Below are positions 35,798-45,207 of a stretch of DNA of 64,000 nt, piece after piece. Positions within the stretch are counted from its first letter, which is position 1. Each line of letters begins with the position of its first letter. Under the pieces are notes generated by a model. The model saw only the letters and a list, made by a program, of their open reading frames with translations, ran no database searches and had not been told where the DNA came from. The stretch is from Pleurodeles waltl. Its lineage: Eukaryota > Chordata > Amphibia > Caudata > Salamandridae. The stretch lies in the NCBI RefSeq assembly GCF_031143425.1, contig NC_090444.1, forward strand, positions 54,555,533-54,619,532, read 5' to 3'. The translations under genes were made by a program, and so were the position numbers.

Positions 35798-35929
35798 TTA
35801 AAGTATCTTCAAACAATCTACCATCTTGGGGGTCTGGAGTCAGTTACTAAGCTCTACTGCTTCCTCTCCACATACAGCACCCAAAAACCTTTAAGTGAGT
35901 TGTTGGGATTTAGAAGACCAACATTACAA

Positions 35930-36125
35930 AATACTACATGAGATAGCATAACACAACATGACATAGCATAACATAACATTGCATAAGATAAGATAAAATG
36001 ACATGATATACCATAGCATAAAATTACATTAAATAGAATAACATGGCATGACCTAGCATAATACAACATTACATAAGATAGCATGACATGACATAGCATT
36101 ACATAACATTACATAAGATAAATGA
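35930..36125. repeat. ACATAGCATAAC-type short tandem repeat
   Basis: Imperfect repetition of 'acatagcataacataacat' and 'tacataagatagcatgacatg' with variable spacing. Open frames across it are repeat shadows. Confidence 0.8.
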
Positions 36126-37085
36126 CATGGCATATCATAACTTTATAATTCTATTGGCCTCACAAAATATGATTTCTTTCTCCTGCTGTTCTCATCTTTT
36201 TCTTGCTTTGCACAATTTAAGGAGTATATAATTGAGTGCACTTGAATATGAATTAAAAACACAATTCAAAATTCTCAAGTATAAAGAACAAAAACGTTCT
36301 ATTCCATATTATTTTCCATTATTACACAGTGACAGTCACTACTGTGTAGTTATGATTCACACTACACTTTCCACAGAAAAATCTTTTTTTATTTGCCCAT
36401 AAATGTGGCCTTTTTGGATGAGCGTGCGCCAAATTTGGCCTTTGTCTACTGCAGCAAGGTGAGGTCCAGGTTGTTACACTTCATGCAAACCTGTTGTAGT
36501 GCTTTCCTCTTATTTAGTTTCTAAGCACTAACATAACACAACAGAGATGCACTTCTGAGGTCAAAGAAGACTTTTATTGTTGTTAATTCTTCCCCAACCA
36601 CAATATTTATGAATGACGAATTAGTAGCTTTCAAGTCTGCGTTAATCAAACAAAATATATCAGTTTGCAATATACACAGCAGGTTATATTTATAAGATAT
36701 TGAATGCAAAGCAAAACAAATACTTCACCGTGTGGGAACTATCTACAGCTTCATCTTTCTAAGGTCTGCAAGCTGATGACCCCTGTCAGCCGCGGGAAAG
36801 AGATTCATCTACCCACACGGGATTGCTGGCAGCTGGCGCCAAGCTCCAGCACGAGGTCCGGCAGATTCGAATCTGACTCTCTGCAGCCTGTTACATTCGT
36901 TACAAAGGTGTGCCCCCTCCCCTCAGACCCGGGAAACTGAGCAAGCCCTTTGGAGACTGGCCAGGTCTCCAAGACTACTCCTGTTCCCAAGCTCAAGCGA
37001 AGAAAACAACACCCATGTACTCTCTCTTATCATGTCTAGTCTACTGTGAGAAAAACATCTTGGTTCTCTGGTGCAAAAACACAGC
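36126..37085. other. Unassigned; GC-richer block at 36.7-37.0 kb may be LTR-like
   Basis: The first part is AT-rich with nothing assigned. From about 36700 the sequence is GC-richer and runs straight into the following tandem array, a layout seen in LTR regions, but no ends were found. Confidence 0.3.
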
Positions 37086-37690
37086 TTGGAAAAATACAGC
37101 TTGGATTCTCAACTGCAATGTCTAACTCCACGTTAAAGGCAATGGGCAGCTAACCTAGATATCAAATGCAATTTCATGTTAAAGGCAATAGGCAGCTAAC
37201 CTAAATATCAAATGCAATGTCTAGTGTCATGTCAAAGCCAATAGGCAGCTGAGCTGAATACAAAATGCAATGTATAATATCATGTCAAAGCCCATAGGCA
37301 GCTGAGCTGAATATAAAATGCAATGTATAATATCATGTCAAAGCCAATAGGCAGCTGAGCTGAATATCATGTCAAAGCCAATAGGCAGTTAAGCTGAGTA
37401 CAAAATGCAATATATAATATCATGTCAAAGCCAATAGGCAGAATATCTAATAGCATATCAAAGTCAATAGGCAGCTAAACTGAATACATCATGTCAAAGC
37501 CAATAGGAATGCAATGTCAAAGCCAATAGGAATGCAATGTCAAAGCCAATAGGCGGCTCAACTGAATACAGAAAGTAATGGCTAATGCCATGTCAAAGCC
37601 AATAGGCAGAATACAGAATGTAATGACTAATGCAATGTCAAAGCCCATAGGCGGCTAAACTGAACAAAACATACCATGTGCTACTGGTGA
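37085..37690. repeat. Tandem array, about 50-57-bp unit, about 11 copies
   Basis: 'atgtcaaagccaataggcag' recurs at least ten times, with 'ctgagctgaata', 'aaaatgcaatg' and 'tataatatc' spacers of variable length. Some units are shortened to about 25 bp (near 37500-37550). Confidence 0.85.
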
Positions 37691-38329
37691 ACATTGAGCA
37701 ACTAATATGCGCAGTGGTGAAACACAAAGTCATTGGTCAAAACAAAACTTATCAAATGGCAGTACACCTGTGCACATTAAAAAGGTTAAAGTGATAGGGA
37801 GTCAAAAAATGAGCTTTCCCATTTTAGATCCCATTATACATTTTGCTCTCAGTTACAACAACTGAACCTATTCGCACTTTGAAACTGGACATTTTCTGGG
37901 AAAGCATGCTTCTGTAAATCCTTTCAGTAGTTTTTGAGAGATTGACATTTTAAAAACATGCCAGTGAAAGGGTTTGAAATAGTTTTGTATATATTATCAT
38001 TTGAAGTCACAATTTTGAAAAATGATTTCTGTCAACTAGATTGCCTGATAAAGGGTATACATTTTCCCTGAAAGTTTGATAATCACAATTTTGTAACAAA
38101 AAACAACAAAAACTAAGCTGAGGAAAAATAATTTCTACAGAAATGGGAGGGCACTGTGAGACGTGCCACACTATAGTCCAGATGGGTGCTCGGGCTCTCT
38201 GAAACAAGCATTTGCAATGTAACAGGGTCTCGCATTCCTCCTAGTGAGAGCTATTAGCAGTTGTTAACTCCCAACTGGATTTTTCTTGCTGCATTAAATG
38301 GAAAAAAAACGCACAATCAAGTTGCTTAC

Positions 38330-38700
38330 AGTTCACTCGTAGTGAAACCTATCGGCAAAAGTGCAATTATCTACGTAACCATCAAAAGTGTAATTAACTA
38401 TGTAACAGGGTCGATGTTATGCAAAGTGCTCGACTTCTGCCAAGCGAGATCGCGCTGCGAAAAAAAGGTAAAAAGTAGTTCATAAACCTGACGGGAAACA
38501 GCGAGCCTCGCATGTTTTCAGTACTTGGTCGCTGCGCTCTAGGAGGGCTAACCACCAGAAAAGGCATGACGTATGCGTGCCTTCCACTAATGAAAGCAAG
38601 CAGATTTTAACAGGCAAGCCCACGAACCAATGAAAGACACTTATGTGACATGGACGGGGCTCCAAGCCCTTTTCTAACTCCTAAATCGTCTCACAAGCGA
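38330..38700 (+). repeat. Dispersed repeat family R1, copy 4
   Basis: It has 'agtgcaattatctacgtaac', 'aactatgtaacaggg', 'agcgagatcgcgctgcg', 'gagcctcgcatgttttcagtact', 'aggagggctaac', 'aaaaggcatgacgtatgcgtgcctt' and 'caggcaagcccacgaaccaatg' in the order of the other copies. It ends in a 'cgcatgcgcaagcgcatgcg' palindrome near 38700. Confidence 0.6.
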
Positions 38701-38774
38701 AACGCATGCGCAAGCGCATGCGATGCATGCTCGACCGTAACAAGGAAAACGAGGACACATTCAGGAAAAACTAA

Positions 38775-39252
38775 TGCCCAATTTTAGGAAGGGCCTAGCG
38801 CCACCTAGTGTCACATTAGCATCATTGTTTGTGGTATACGGAGGTAGATTGGCAAAAACGCTGTGCCCAATTTACAAGGTGGTGCAATGCACGCATTGCA
38901 CCACTTTGTAAATCTTTGTGCCACATTATGCCTCTGCCAGGCATAATGAATGCAAGGGGTGGTCTTCCTCCATTAGGAGGCTCAGAAAAGTGGGATTCCA
39001 CTGCGCCATTTTTCTCGTAATTTTAATGACTGCTCAGTGCAGGCATTAAATTGAGGCACACAATTGTTTTATAATGGGCCTCTATGAACTTTAGAGGATT
39101 AGTGCCAATCAGAAATTATGATGCTATTGATCCTAACGTGCGCCGTATCATTAATAATATGGCGCACACATGGTGGCATTAGGGGGGGTGCAATTGGCAC
39201 AAGAAAAGTGGCCCTTCATTTAATGAAGCACCACTTCTCCTAAATCTGGGCC
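38775..39252 (-). mobile_element. Harbinger-type MITE
   Basis: Read on the - strand it begins GGCCCAGATTTAGGAGAAGTGG, with a mirrored 'gtgcttcattaaatgaag' hairpin, then follows the order of the other elements through 'gcaatgcatgcattgca'-like sequence to 'gctaatgtga' near its end. The flanking bases are TAA on the left and TAG on the right. Confidence 0.6.
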
Positions 39253-39547
39253 TAGGTGTACTAGTGTAAAATTTTTATTTTCATACCCAGGCAGGTGCTG
39301 CAGGTCAGGCCAAAGATCAAACCTTCTATGCACCTCATAGTGTGCTCATCAAAACGCAGTGATGAAGGGTCGATGGCAGGTGAATGACATACATAAAAAA
39401 AAACAAAAAAAAAACTAGCAATTCACAGAAAAACACACAGTTAAAGGTTGCTTATGTTTCAGTGAATACAAAACCATGAAACCACTGAAATTTGCTATTT
39501 ATGCTAAGCACTGCAGACACGCCATACCTCACACCATATTCCTTGTT

Positions 39548-39625
39548 GTACCCGTTTGCTGAGGGAGCTTGATTAAAAGCTTTTGGAAAAAAGCTTTTAA
39601 TCAAGCTCCCTTAGCAAACAGGTAC
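39548..39625. other. Near-perfect 37-bp hairpin with 4-base loop
   Basis: Arms 39548-39584 and 39589-39625 match at 35 of 37 positions, with loop GGAA. The arms start GTACC(C/T)GTTTGCT and end AAAAGCTTTT. It is isolated and does not belong to the surrounding MITEs. It could be a palindromic mini-element or a hairpin RNA precursor. Confidence 0.8.
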
Positions 39626-39699
39626 ACTGGGTGTGGCACATGTTACAATGTGCTTTGCCCACATTACATGCAAAACTGGGGAATTTCAGGCATTTTAAA

Positions 39700-40065
39700 G
39701 GACTCTAATCACTGAAATACACCTGACCTGTCACTGTGTTTTCTTCAGTGAGTAACTAATGGAAGCCTCCCTTTAACACCTGTTCTGAGCGGGCATTAAA
39801 CGTGTCAAAAACAATGACACATAAAAATCTCTTGACTTTCTTTGCAGAATTTTTTTTCCTCCGCTAACAGGGGAATGCCCCCTTTGCATACACCATGCCT
39901 GGTGCAGGCATACTATTGCGCAAAAGGTAGCAAAGTGGTGCAATGCATGCATTGCGCCATTTTGTAAATATGGCGCAGCGTTTTTGGCCTTCTAATGCCA
40001 CATTATTTTAAAAAGAATGATGCTAATGTGGCATTAGAATGGTGCTAGGAGCTGCTAAATGTCCC
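39700..40065 (+). mobile_element. Harbinger-type MITE, 5' part diverged or missing
   Basis: It shares 'cctgttctgagcgggcattaaac', 'taacaggggaatgccccctttgcataca', 'tgcctggtgcaggcata', 'gcaatgcatgcattgcgccattttgtaaatatggcgcag' and 'gctaatgtggcatta' with the 43.8 and 60.8 kb elements. It ends GTCCC followed by TTA. Confidence 0.6.
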
Positions 40066-40819
40066 TTAGACTTTTGGTCTAAGTTTACCTTTGTGAATCG
40101 GGGCAATGGTGTGGTATCAGAACATAGCTCGCAGGTAGGGTTGCCACCTAGCCGGTTCTCACCTAAATCACCTAATGCCGGTATTTTTCACCCTTATCTA
40201 GACACACATCAAACAGCACACACAAATAGAAAGCCTTTTTACATGTGCTAATGATCCCTGGCTAACTATTAAAGTAAACAAAGGCAGAAAGTCATGTTAC
40301 AAGTGAATTCATACGCTGTTGTTTGCAGTCCTATTTGGTGTCACTTCCGGGTCTTTGGAGATTCTGAAAGCAACAACACTGCACTCAGGACATTGTCTGG
40401 CGTGGGTATCAAGCCTTAAATACAGAGACGTCATTTAGGGGTCACCAGGGGTGTATGTGAAAGTCATAATATATTCATCAATCCTTCATTCTCTCCATAT
40501 GATTCTGTGAGAAATAGCAGATTTAGGCCAGACTCATCCTTTCACTAGATGTGTCCATTAATGGAACGTCAAGATATATATATCATACCTAATCTACTAT
40601 GAGGGGGACCCCGAAGTGCATAAGTGGCTCTCACCATAACTTACTTAAGTAGGATTGTTTACTTATGTATGTAACATAATTCCCTATTTTAGATGTCACG
40701 CCTTCTTATGCATGAGACTTGAAAGATAAAAAATAATGATAAACAATCTCGCTCACATGTATGCATGCCAAGTGCATAATGGGCACATCACACCTTACAC
40801 GTATTCCTTACTCTGCCAA

Positions 40820-41730
40820 CTAAAAAGTAATAGCACAAAACAGTGTTAAAAGATAAGGAATTCCATACATACATAGTTTTACTCTACTATCTTCCATACG
40901 ACAGGGGCGTGTCTAACTGGGACTGTGATGAATGTCGGCTGTGATGTACACATATCTTTAGTTACGATGTTAGTAATTTCAACCAGGGCATAACACTGAT
41001 AAGTCCTTCTCATTTTCTATGCAATTCTGAGACTTATAGGATGCTTTTCCTACTGAAAATCTGTGGGTGAGGACATTGTGTAGTTTGCATGTGAAATCCA
41101 CAGTTGATTACTTTGCATCATAAAGTCATGAAGTATCTCTGCAAATGTTGTTTTATTAACAGAGAAGTCTGGTGTGTGCCCTACAGTTATATAAACCTGC
41201 ATGATCATTCCTCTGCCCAGAACATGCAACAGTGACAGCAACTGTTTTGGGTCAAAAAGTGCTGCCAGCATGGCTGTGGCTTTGGGTGCAGAGACCCTTT
41301 GACAGGTACAGTACTAGTACAAACCTGTCTATGAACAGGGCACAGATTCACTGCTCTGATCCTATTACAGCTTGTTAGATAATGTGATGTTCACACCATA
41401 GAGATCTCTTTGGAAACTCCAAGCTGAATACCAGTGGTCCATAATCTAACCTTAAATTTACAAAAGTTGTAAGAAATGTACTAAGTGTATGCCTAATTAT
41501 AGCCCCATTTTGGAGATCGCATGGACATTGGACATGCTGTATTGCTAATTCTTAAACTGTACTCTTTACGATTCCAAAACAGTTATCAGTAGAAGCCCTG
41601 CATCATATGTGGGGCTCGTGTTAGATGGAATCACAAATGTTTCTTTCTTTAACTACACGACTTGCATCTGGTGTAGGATCCTTCTACAGCAATGAAAAGA
41701 TCTGAACCACAGCAAAGAGTTGTACTAAGC
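40820..41730 (+). repeat. WAP module A segment (paralogous block)
   Basis: It aligns throughout with 58550-59500. Shared runs include 'taaaacagtgtt-aaagataagg-attc', 'actatcttccata', 'caggg-gtgtctaact', 'acacatatctttagttac', 'atttcaaccaggg', 'tctgcaaatgttg', 'ctgtctatgaacagggcacagattcactgctctgatcc', 'tatcagtagaagccctgc' and 'atatgtggggctc'. Parts also match 45.07-45.28 plus 48.27-49.72 kb (module B). This is a genomic duplication with exon and introns together. Confidence 0.85.
41163..41305 (+). pseudogene. WAP exon, module A, disabled
   Basis: Splice sites look functional: acceptor 'ttattaacag' ending at 41162 and donor GACAG|GTACAG with GT at 41306, phase 1 at both ends. The translation starts EKSGVCPTVI, then hits TAA at 41192-41194. 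It continues TCMIIPLPRTCNSDSNC and, after a 1-base deletion near 41244-41255 compared with module C, KKCCQHGCGFGCRDPLT. The cysteine pattern is otherwise WAP. The length of 143 against 144 bp in module C confirms the deletion. Inclusion of this exon would truncate the protein, so it is a pseudoexon or skipped. Confidence 0.8.
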
Positions 41731-41869
41731 AAGGCAGGGAGAAGGAAGAAACTGCCAAATTAAGCGACAGTGCCCAATCCTATATTACAGAATGAATCAC
41801 ATGGCAACCTACCCCACTCATAAAGCACTGATTCCTTCTCATAAACATGCAACTACCGGCAGAACTCAC

Positions 41870-42060
41870 CTCAGATGAGAGAAACTGCTGAGCAAAAAAG
41901 TGGCAGCCTCAATCCAGCCATTGCACTCAGTCAGCAGTAGAGTTGAATTGCCATCGTAAGGATAGGCATCGATCATGTGATGCCCAACAGATAGAGCCAT
42001 ATTTACCTGTAAAGAAGCACCATCACTGATCCGTGCAACCTCATAAAGTGGCAAGTGCCC
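41870..42060 (-). CDS. Possible ankyrin-repeat exon
   Basis: On the - strand an acceptor 'ctttttattgcag' ends at 42061 and a donor CTGAG|GTGAGT starts at 41869. They bound a 191-bp open exon (phase 0 to 2). It reads GHLPLYEVARISDGASL, then QVNMALSVGHHMIDAYPY, then DGNSTLLLTECNGWIEAATF, then LLSSFSHL. This is compatible with two ankyrin-type units ('G..PL.eva', a gap, 'DGN(S/T).L....NG..EAA.FLL'). Key ankyrin positions are imperfect (Y for H in TPLH, E for A), so it is either a diverged repeat or a decaying fragment. It is opposite in strand to the WAP exons and absent from the matching place in module C. No neighbouring exons were identified. Confidence 0.35.
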
Positions 42061-42894
42061 CTGCAATAAAAAGAACAAAATATCTTGGAGGGAAATAAGA
42101 GAGAATTTCGGTCCAGCACACGTCTTCCCAGTCAATACTGTGCTTAGCAAACAAGGAGGGCTGTTCTGTAAAGAAGTCAGATTAGCCAAACTATGGTAAA
42201 AAGGTCCTTTCAGTATCACAGGAGTAGACTTTATAGGATGCACAGTACCTCACCCACCAAAGCTGTATGCTTCAGTATCAGGTCATCAACATTGTGGGGT
42301 CTATGGAGCCCCAGACTACTCCTGGTCACAGGTTTATCCTCTTTGTCGGAGGGGAGCTCCAATAATCAACACAGCCGCCAGGGGGCTCTTCTACAGAGAT
42401 CTTTTCCTGTCTGTTTGTCTGATGGTGTTCAGTCTGAAAACAATCATTCTTTTGTGCTGCGAGTGCAGATCAGGGTGGTACCAATAAATAAAATTAACAC
42501 CCAAATCAATGTTATTCCGGGTGGATGTCCTTGTTAAGTTAAAAGAAGTCTAACATCTGGGATGAGGACTGTCCCAGTGTTCAGTATGTAGACAAAATGT
42601 GTCCTAGAGGGTCAATGGCAATTCATCAGGACCATAATCAAAAACATCTAATCTACTATGGGGGACAACCCAAGGGGCAGAAATGGTGCCCTCTGTAAGT
42701 AGCTTAAATGCAATTGTTTACTTATATATATGACATAATCCCATTTTTTAGGGGTTACGTTGTTTTTTGCATTGCACCTGAAAGCTAAAAATTAGAAAAA
42801 ATAAACAACACATATTAAAAACCTGCAATATTGTTTTGTGCTTTAAAATCTGTACTGTGTCACCAAATTGCACGCACATGTGTGCATGCGAAGG

Positions 42895-43378
42895 TGGATA
42901 TTTACAAGAAAGTGGAGCTTCAGTCCTGATGTGCCACTCTTCTTGCTTCACCCTTGCCCCACCTAACGACACCATGGTTGTGCCATATTTAGAATGCGGC
43001 GCACCCTGGCGGTCGTTAGCACAACATCGTCACAATTCTTGACACTGTAGCGGCGCTTTCCTGTACTAGCGTCAATAGCGACAATAGTGCAGCAAAGCAA
43101 AGGCAGACCCATGGGTGGGTCATTTGAATGCGTGCCTTGAGCAGGCATTAAAAATGACGGAAAAAATAGTGCAGTGAAATGATGTAAATTTCACTGCACC
43201 ATTTTTTTGGGCCTTCCTGCACAGAAACACCCCCTTGCATACATTATGTCTGGCACAGGCATAATGTGGTGCAAGGGGTTACAAAGTGGCGCAATGCGTG
43301 CATTTCTCTACTTTGTAAATATGGCGCGGGGCAAAGCCAATGATGCTATGGCGGTGCTAAGGTAGCACAATGTACCCC
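42895..43378 (+). mobile_element. Harbinger-type MITE
   Basis: It has the same internal order as the 43.8 kb element: 'ccacctaacgacaccatggttgtgccatatttagaatgcggcgcacc', 'gagcaggcattaaaa', 'cccccttgcatacattatg', 'ggcacaggcataatgtgg' and 'aatatggcg'. It ends TACCCC followed by TGAGTGTCAT, where the paralogous block near 62.84 kb resumes. Confidence 0.65.
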
Positions 43379-43804
43379 TGAGTGTCATAGTGGGCACAAA
43401 ACAGCACACTTAACACAATGACGAATGTGAACTCCTAAAGGTACAGAGTCATGATGCAAGTGGTAAGAAAAATATATCAGTTGCGCACCCATTTCCCACG
43501 TTTTTTTAGTGTACCCTGGGTACACATGGATGTAAACTCCCCTGTCGCTATAAGCGGATCAATACAAGGATTACTGAAGGGTAATATAGAGGGAAATACT
43601 CTTTTGGCAGTTTGAGTTCTCTGATTCACTTATTTGCTAATTTTTAAATCTTTGCTGAGTACCTGCCCACATCCACAAACATAAACATGGGTTGCGGCAG
43701 GGTGGTTGGCTTTTTTATGGAGACTGAGGCCAATGCAGATAGCAGTGCATTGAGTCACTGCATGAGTGTGTAACTTATTGATGCCTGTGAATGTTCCAGC
43801 GCAT
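43379..43804 (+). repeat. Duplicated block, partner of 62839-63266
   Basis: Long near-identical runs: 'tcaatacaa', 'tagagggaaatac', 'ctctgattcacttatttgc', 'ccacatccacaaac', 'aaacatgggttgc-gcagggtggtt', 'gcatctag'/'caaatctag'. It continues after a MITE as 44323-44465, matching 63267-63420. Confidence 0.85.
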
Positions 43805-43807
43805 CTA

Positions 43808-44322
43808 GGGGCACATTTATGGAAAGTGGTGCTGCTCCTTAGCGCCCCCCTAACGCTACCATGTGTGCACCATATTTAAAATACGTTGCACCACTGCGCA
43901 GAGTAGGGGGCAATAGCGTAATTTGTCATGACGCTATTGATGTACTCTGCAGGAGTAGTGCCAAAATATTGGCCCTACACCTGCAGAGTACATAGGGGAC
44001 CATTATAAATAATAGAAGCCCCCTTTTACCGCCTGCTTTGAGCAGGCGTTAAAAGTGCCGTACAAAATAATGCAAGGAAATCTCTTTGATTCTTAGGCCA
44101 TTTTTCCGCCCCATCCTAACAGGGGAAGGACCCCTTTGCATACATTATGCCTGGCACAGGCATTATGGAGCACAAAGAGTTACAAATTGGCGCAATGCAT
44201 GCATTGCACCACATTGTATACAAGGAGCTAGGATTTTGACCTTGTTGGGCCACATTAGTGTAAACAGAAATTACGCTAATGTGGCACATGGTGGCGCTAG
44301 GGGATTATAAATATGACCCCAA
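43808..44322 (+). mobile_element. Harbinger-type MITE with a natural empty site
   Basis: It starts GGGGCACATTTATGG and ends AAATATGACCCC(AA), with CTA on each side (43805-43807 and 44323-44325). The paralogous block at 63266 reads 'atctagtatgtaactcc' without the element, a natural empty site. Confidence 0.8.
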
Positions 44323-44981
44323 CTATGTAACTCCATGCACTGAGTTATAAAAACTTGTTCAGGTCTAAAAGGCCATCTTTGAAATGACAAGGGCCGTATG
44401 AAAATGCATTTTGGCATATTTTTGCTGCTGTGATGTGACTAGAGTTCATTACTTTTCGAAAGTCGGAGGGTATGTGAGTTTCAAGTGCGATTGGAGTAAC
44501 ATAACAAATAAAAACTGCCCTCAGTATTATACATAAACATCAGTACATGTTGACGCCGTTTCAGCCTTGACCTGTAGCCACTCCATCACCACCCACAACC
44601 AAAAGCAATGCATGGCAAGGGGTTGGCTGCCACATGTGGTTGGGTGCAGGGCCTGCCCACAGACCAGGCTCTATGGCCAACCTCTGCCATGCATAGTCTT
44701 ACACTGTGGTTGGCCATCTGTGTGGAGGGTTGGGTGCTAGACCTGGCCCAGGCCAAAAGGTAGAGATGGGTCATACATGACAAAGGTAGTTAGATTTTAA
44801 CTTAACATTTAAAAAAACATAGAAATGCAGTGAAAAAACACTTCCATTTATATACAAAAAAACTATAAAATACACCAGATATACGTAACTGACATAAGTA
44901 AGACTTGCACCTCTGTGATGCGCTTCTTATGACCTCACAAATTACATCAATAATGGAATCTGAAATCTATGGCAGCAAAAG

Positions 44982-45025
<44 letters not shown>
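44982..45025. repeat. (TA)n microsatellite
   Basis: About 22 uninterrupted TA units. Confidence 0.95.
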
Positions 45026-45031
<6 letters not shown>

Positions 45032-45207
45032 CAGTTACGTATAACAGGCCCATTTCAGTTTTTTTAGTTTTCAAATTGAACTATCTCCCTCATTTGTTAC
45101 TCCACATCGTGAAGTTCTCATGTGAAATAGAATTGGTGATATTTGTCTGCTGATAACTTTGCATCATCATCTCATTTGATTTGCCTGCAAATGTTTTACT
45201 TACTAAT

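Noticed and set aside
34420..37690. Regularly spaced repeats as a CRISPR-like array
   Set aside because: The units are contiguous or variably spaced with no unique spacers, in a clearly eukaryotic genome.
41050..41271. - strand frame of 73 codons
   Set aside because: It is antisense to WAP module A; the related frame at 58881-59153 is antisense to module C. The similarity reflects the duplicated WAP exon, not a gene.
42193..42537. 114-codon + strand frame
   Set aside because: No domain or splice logic; it overlaps the 5' flank of the - strand ankyrin-like exon.
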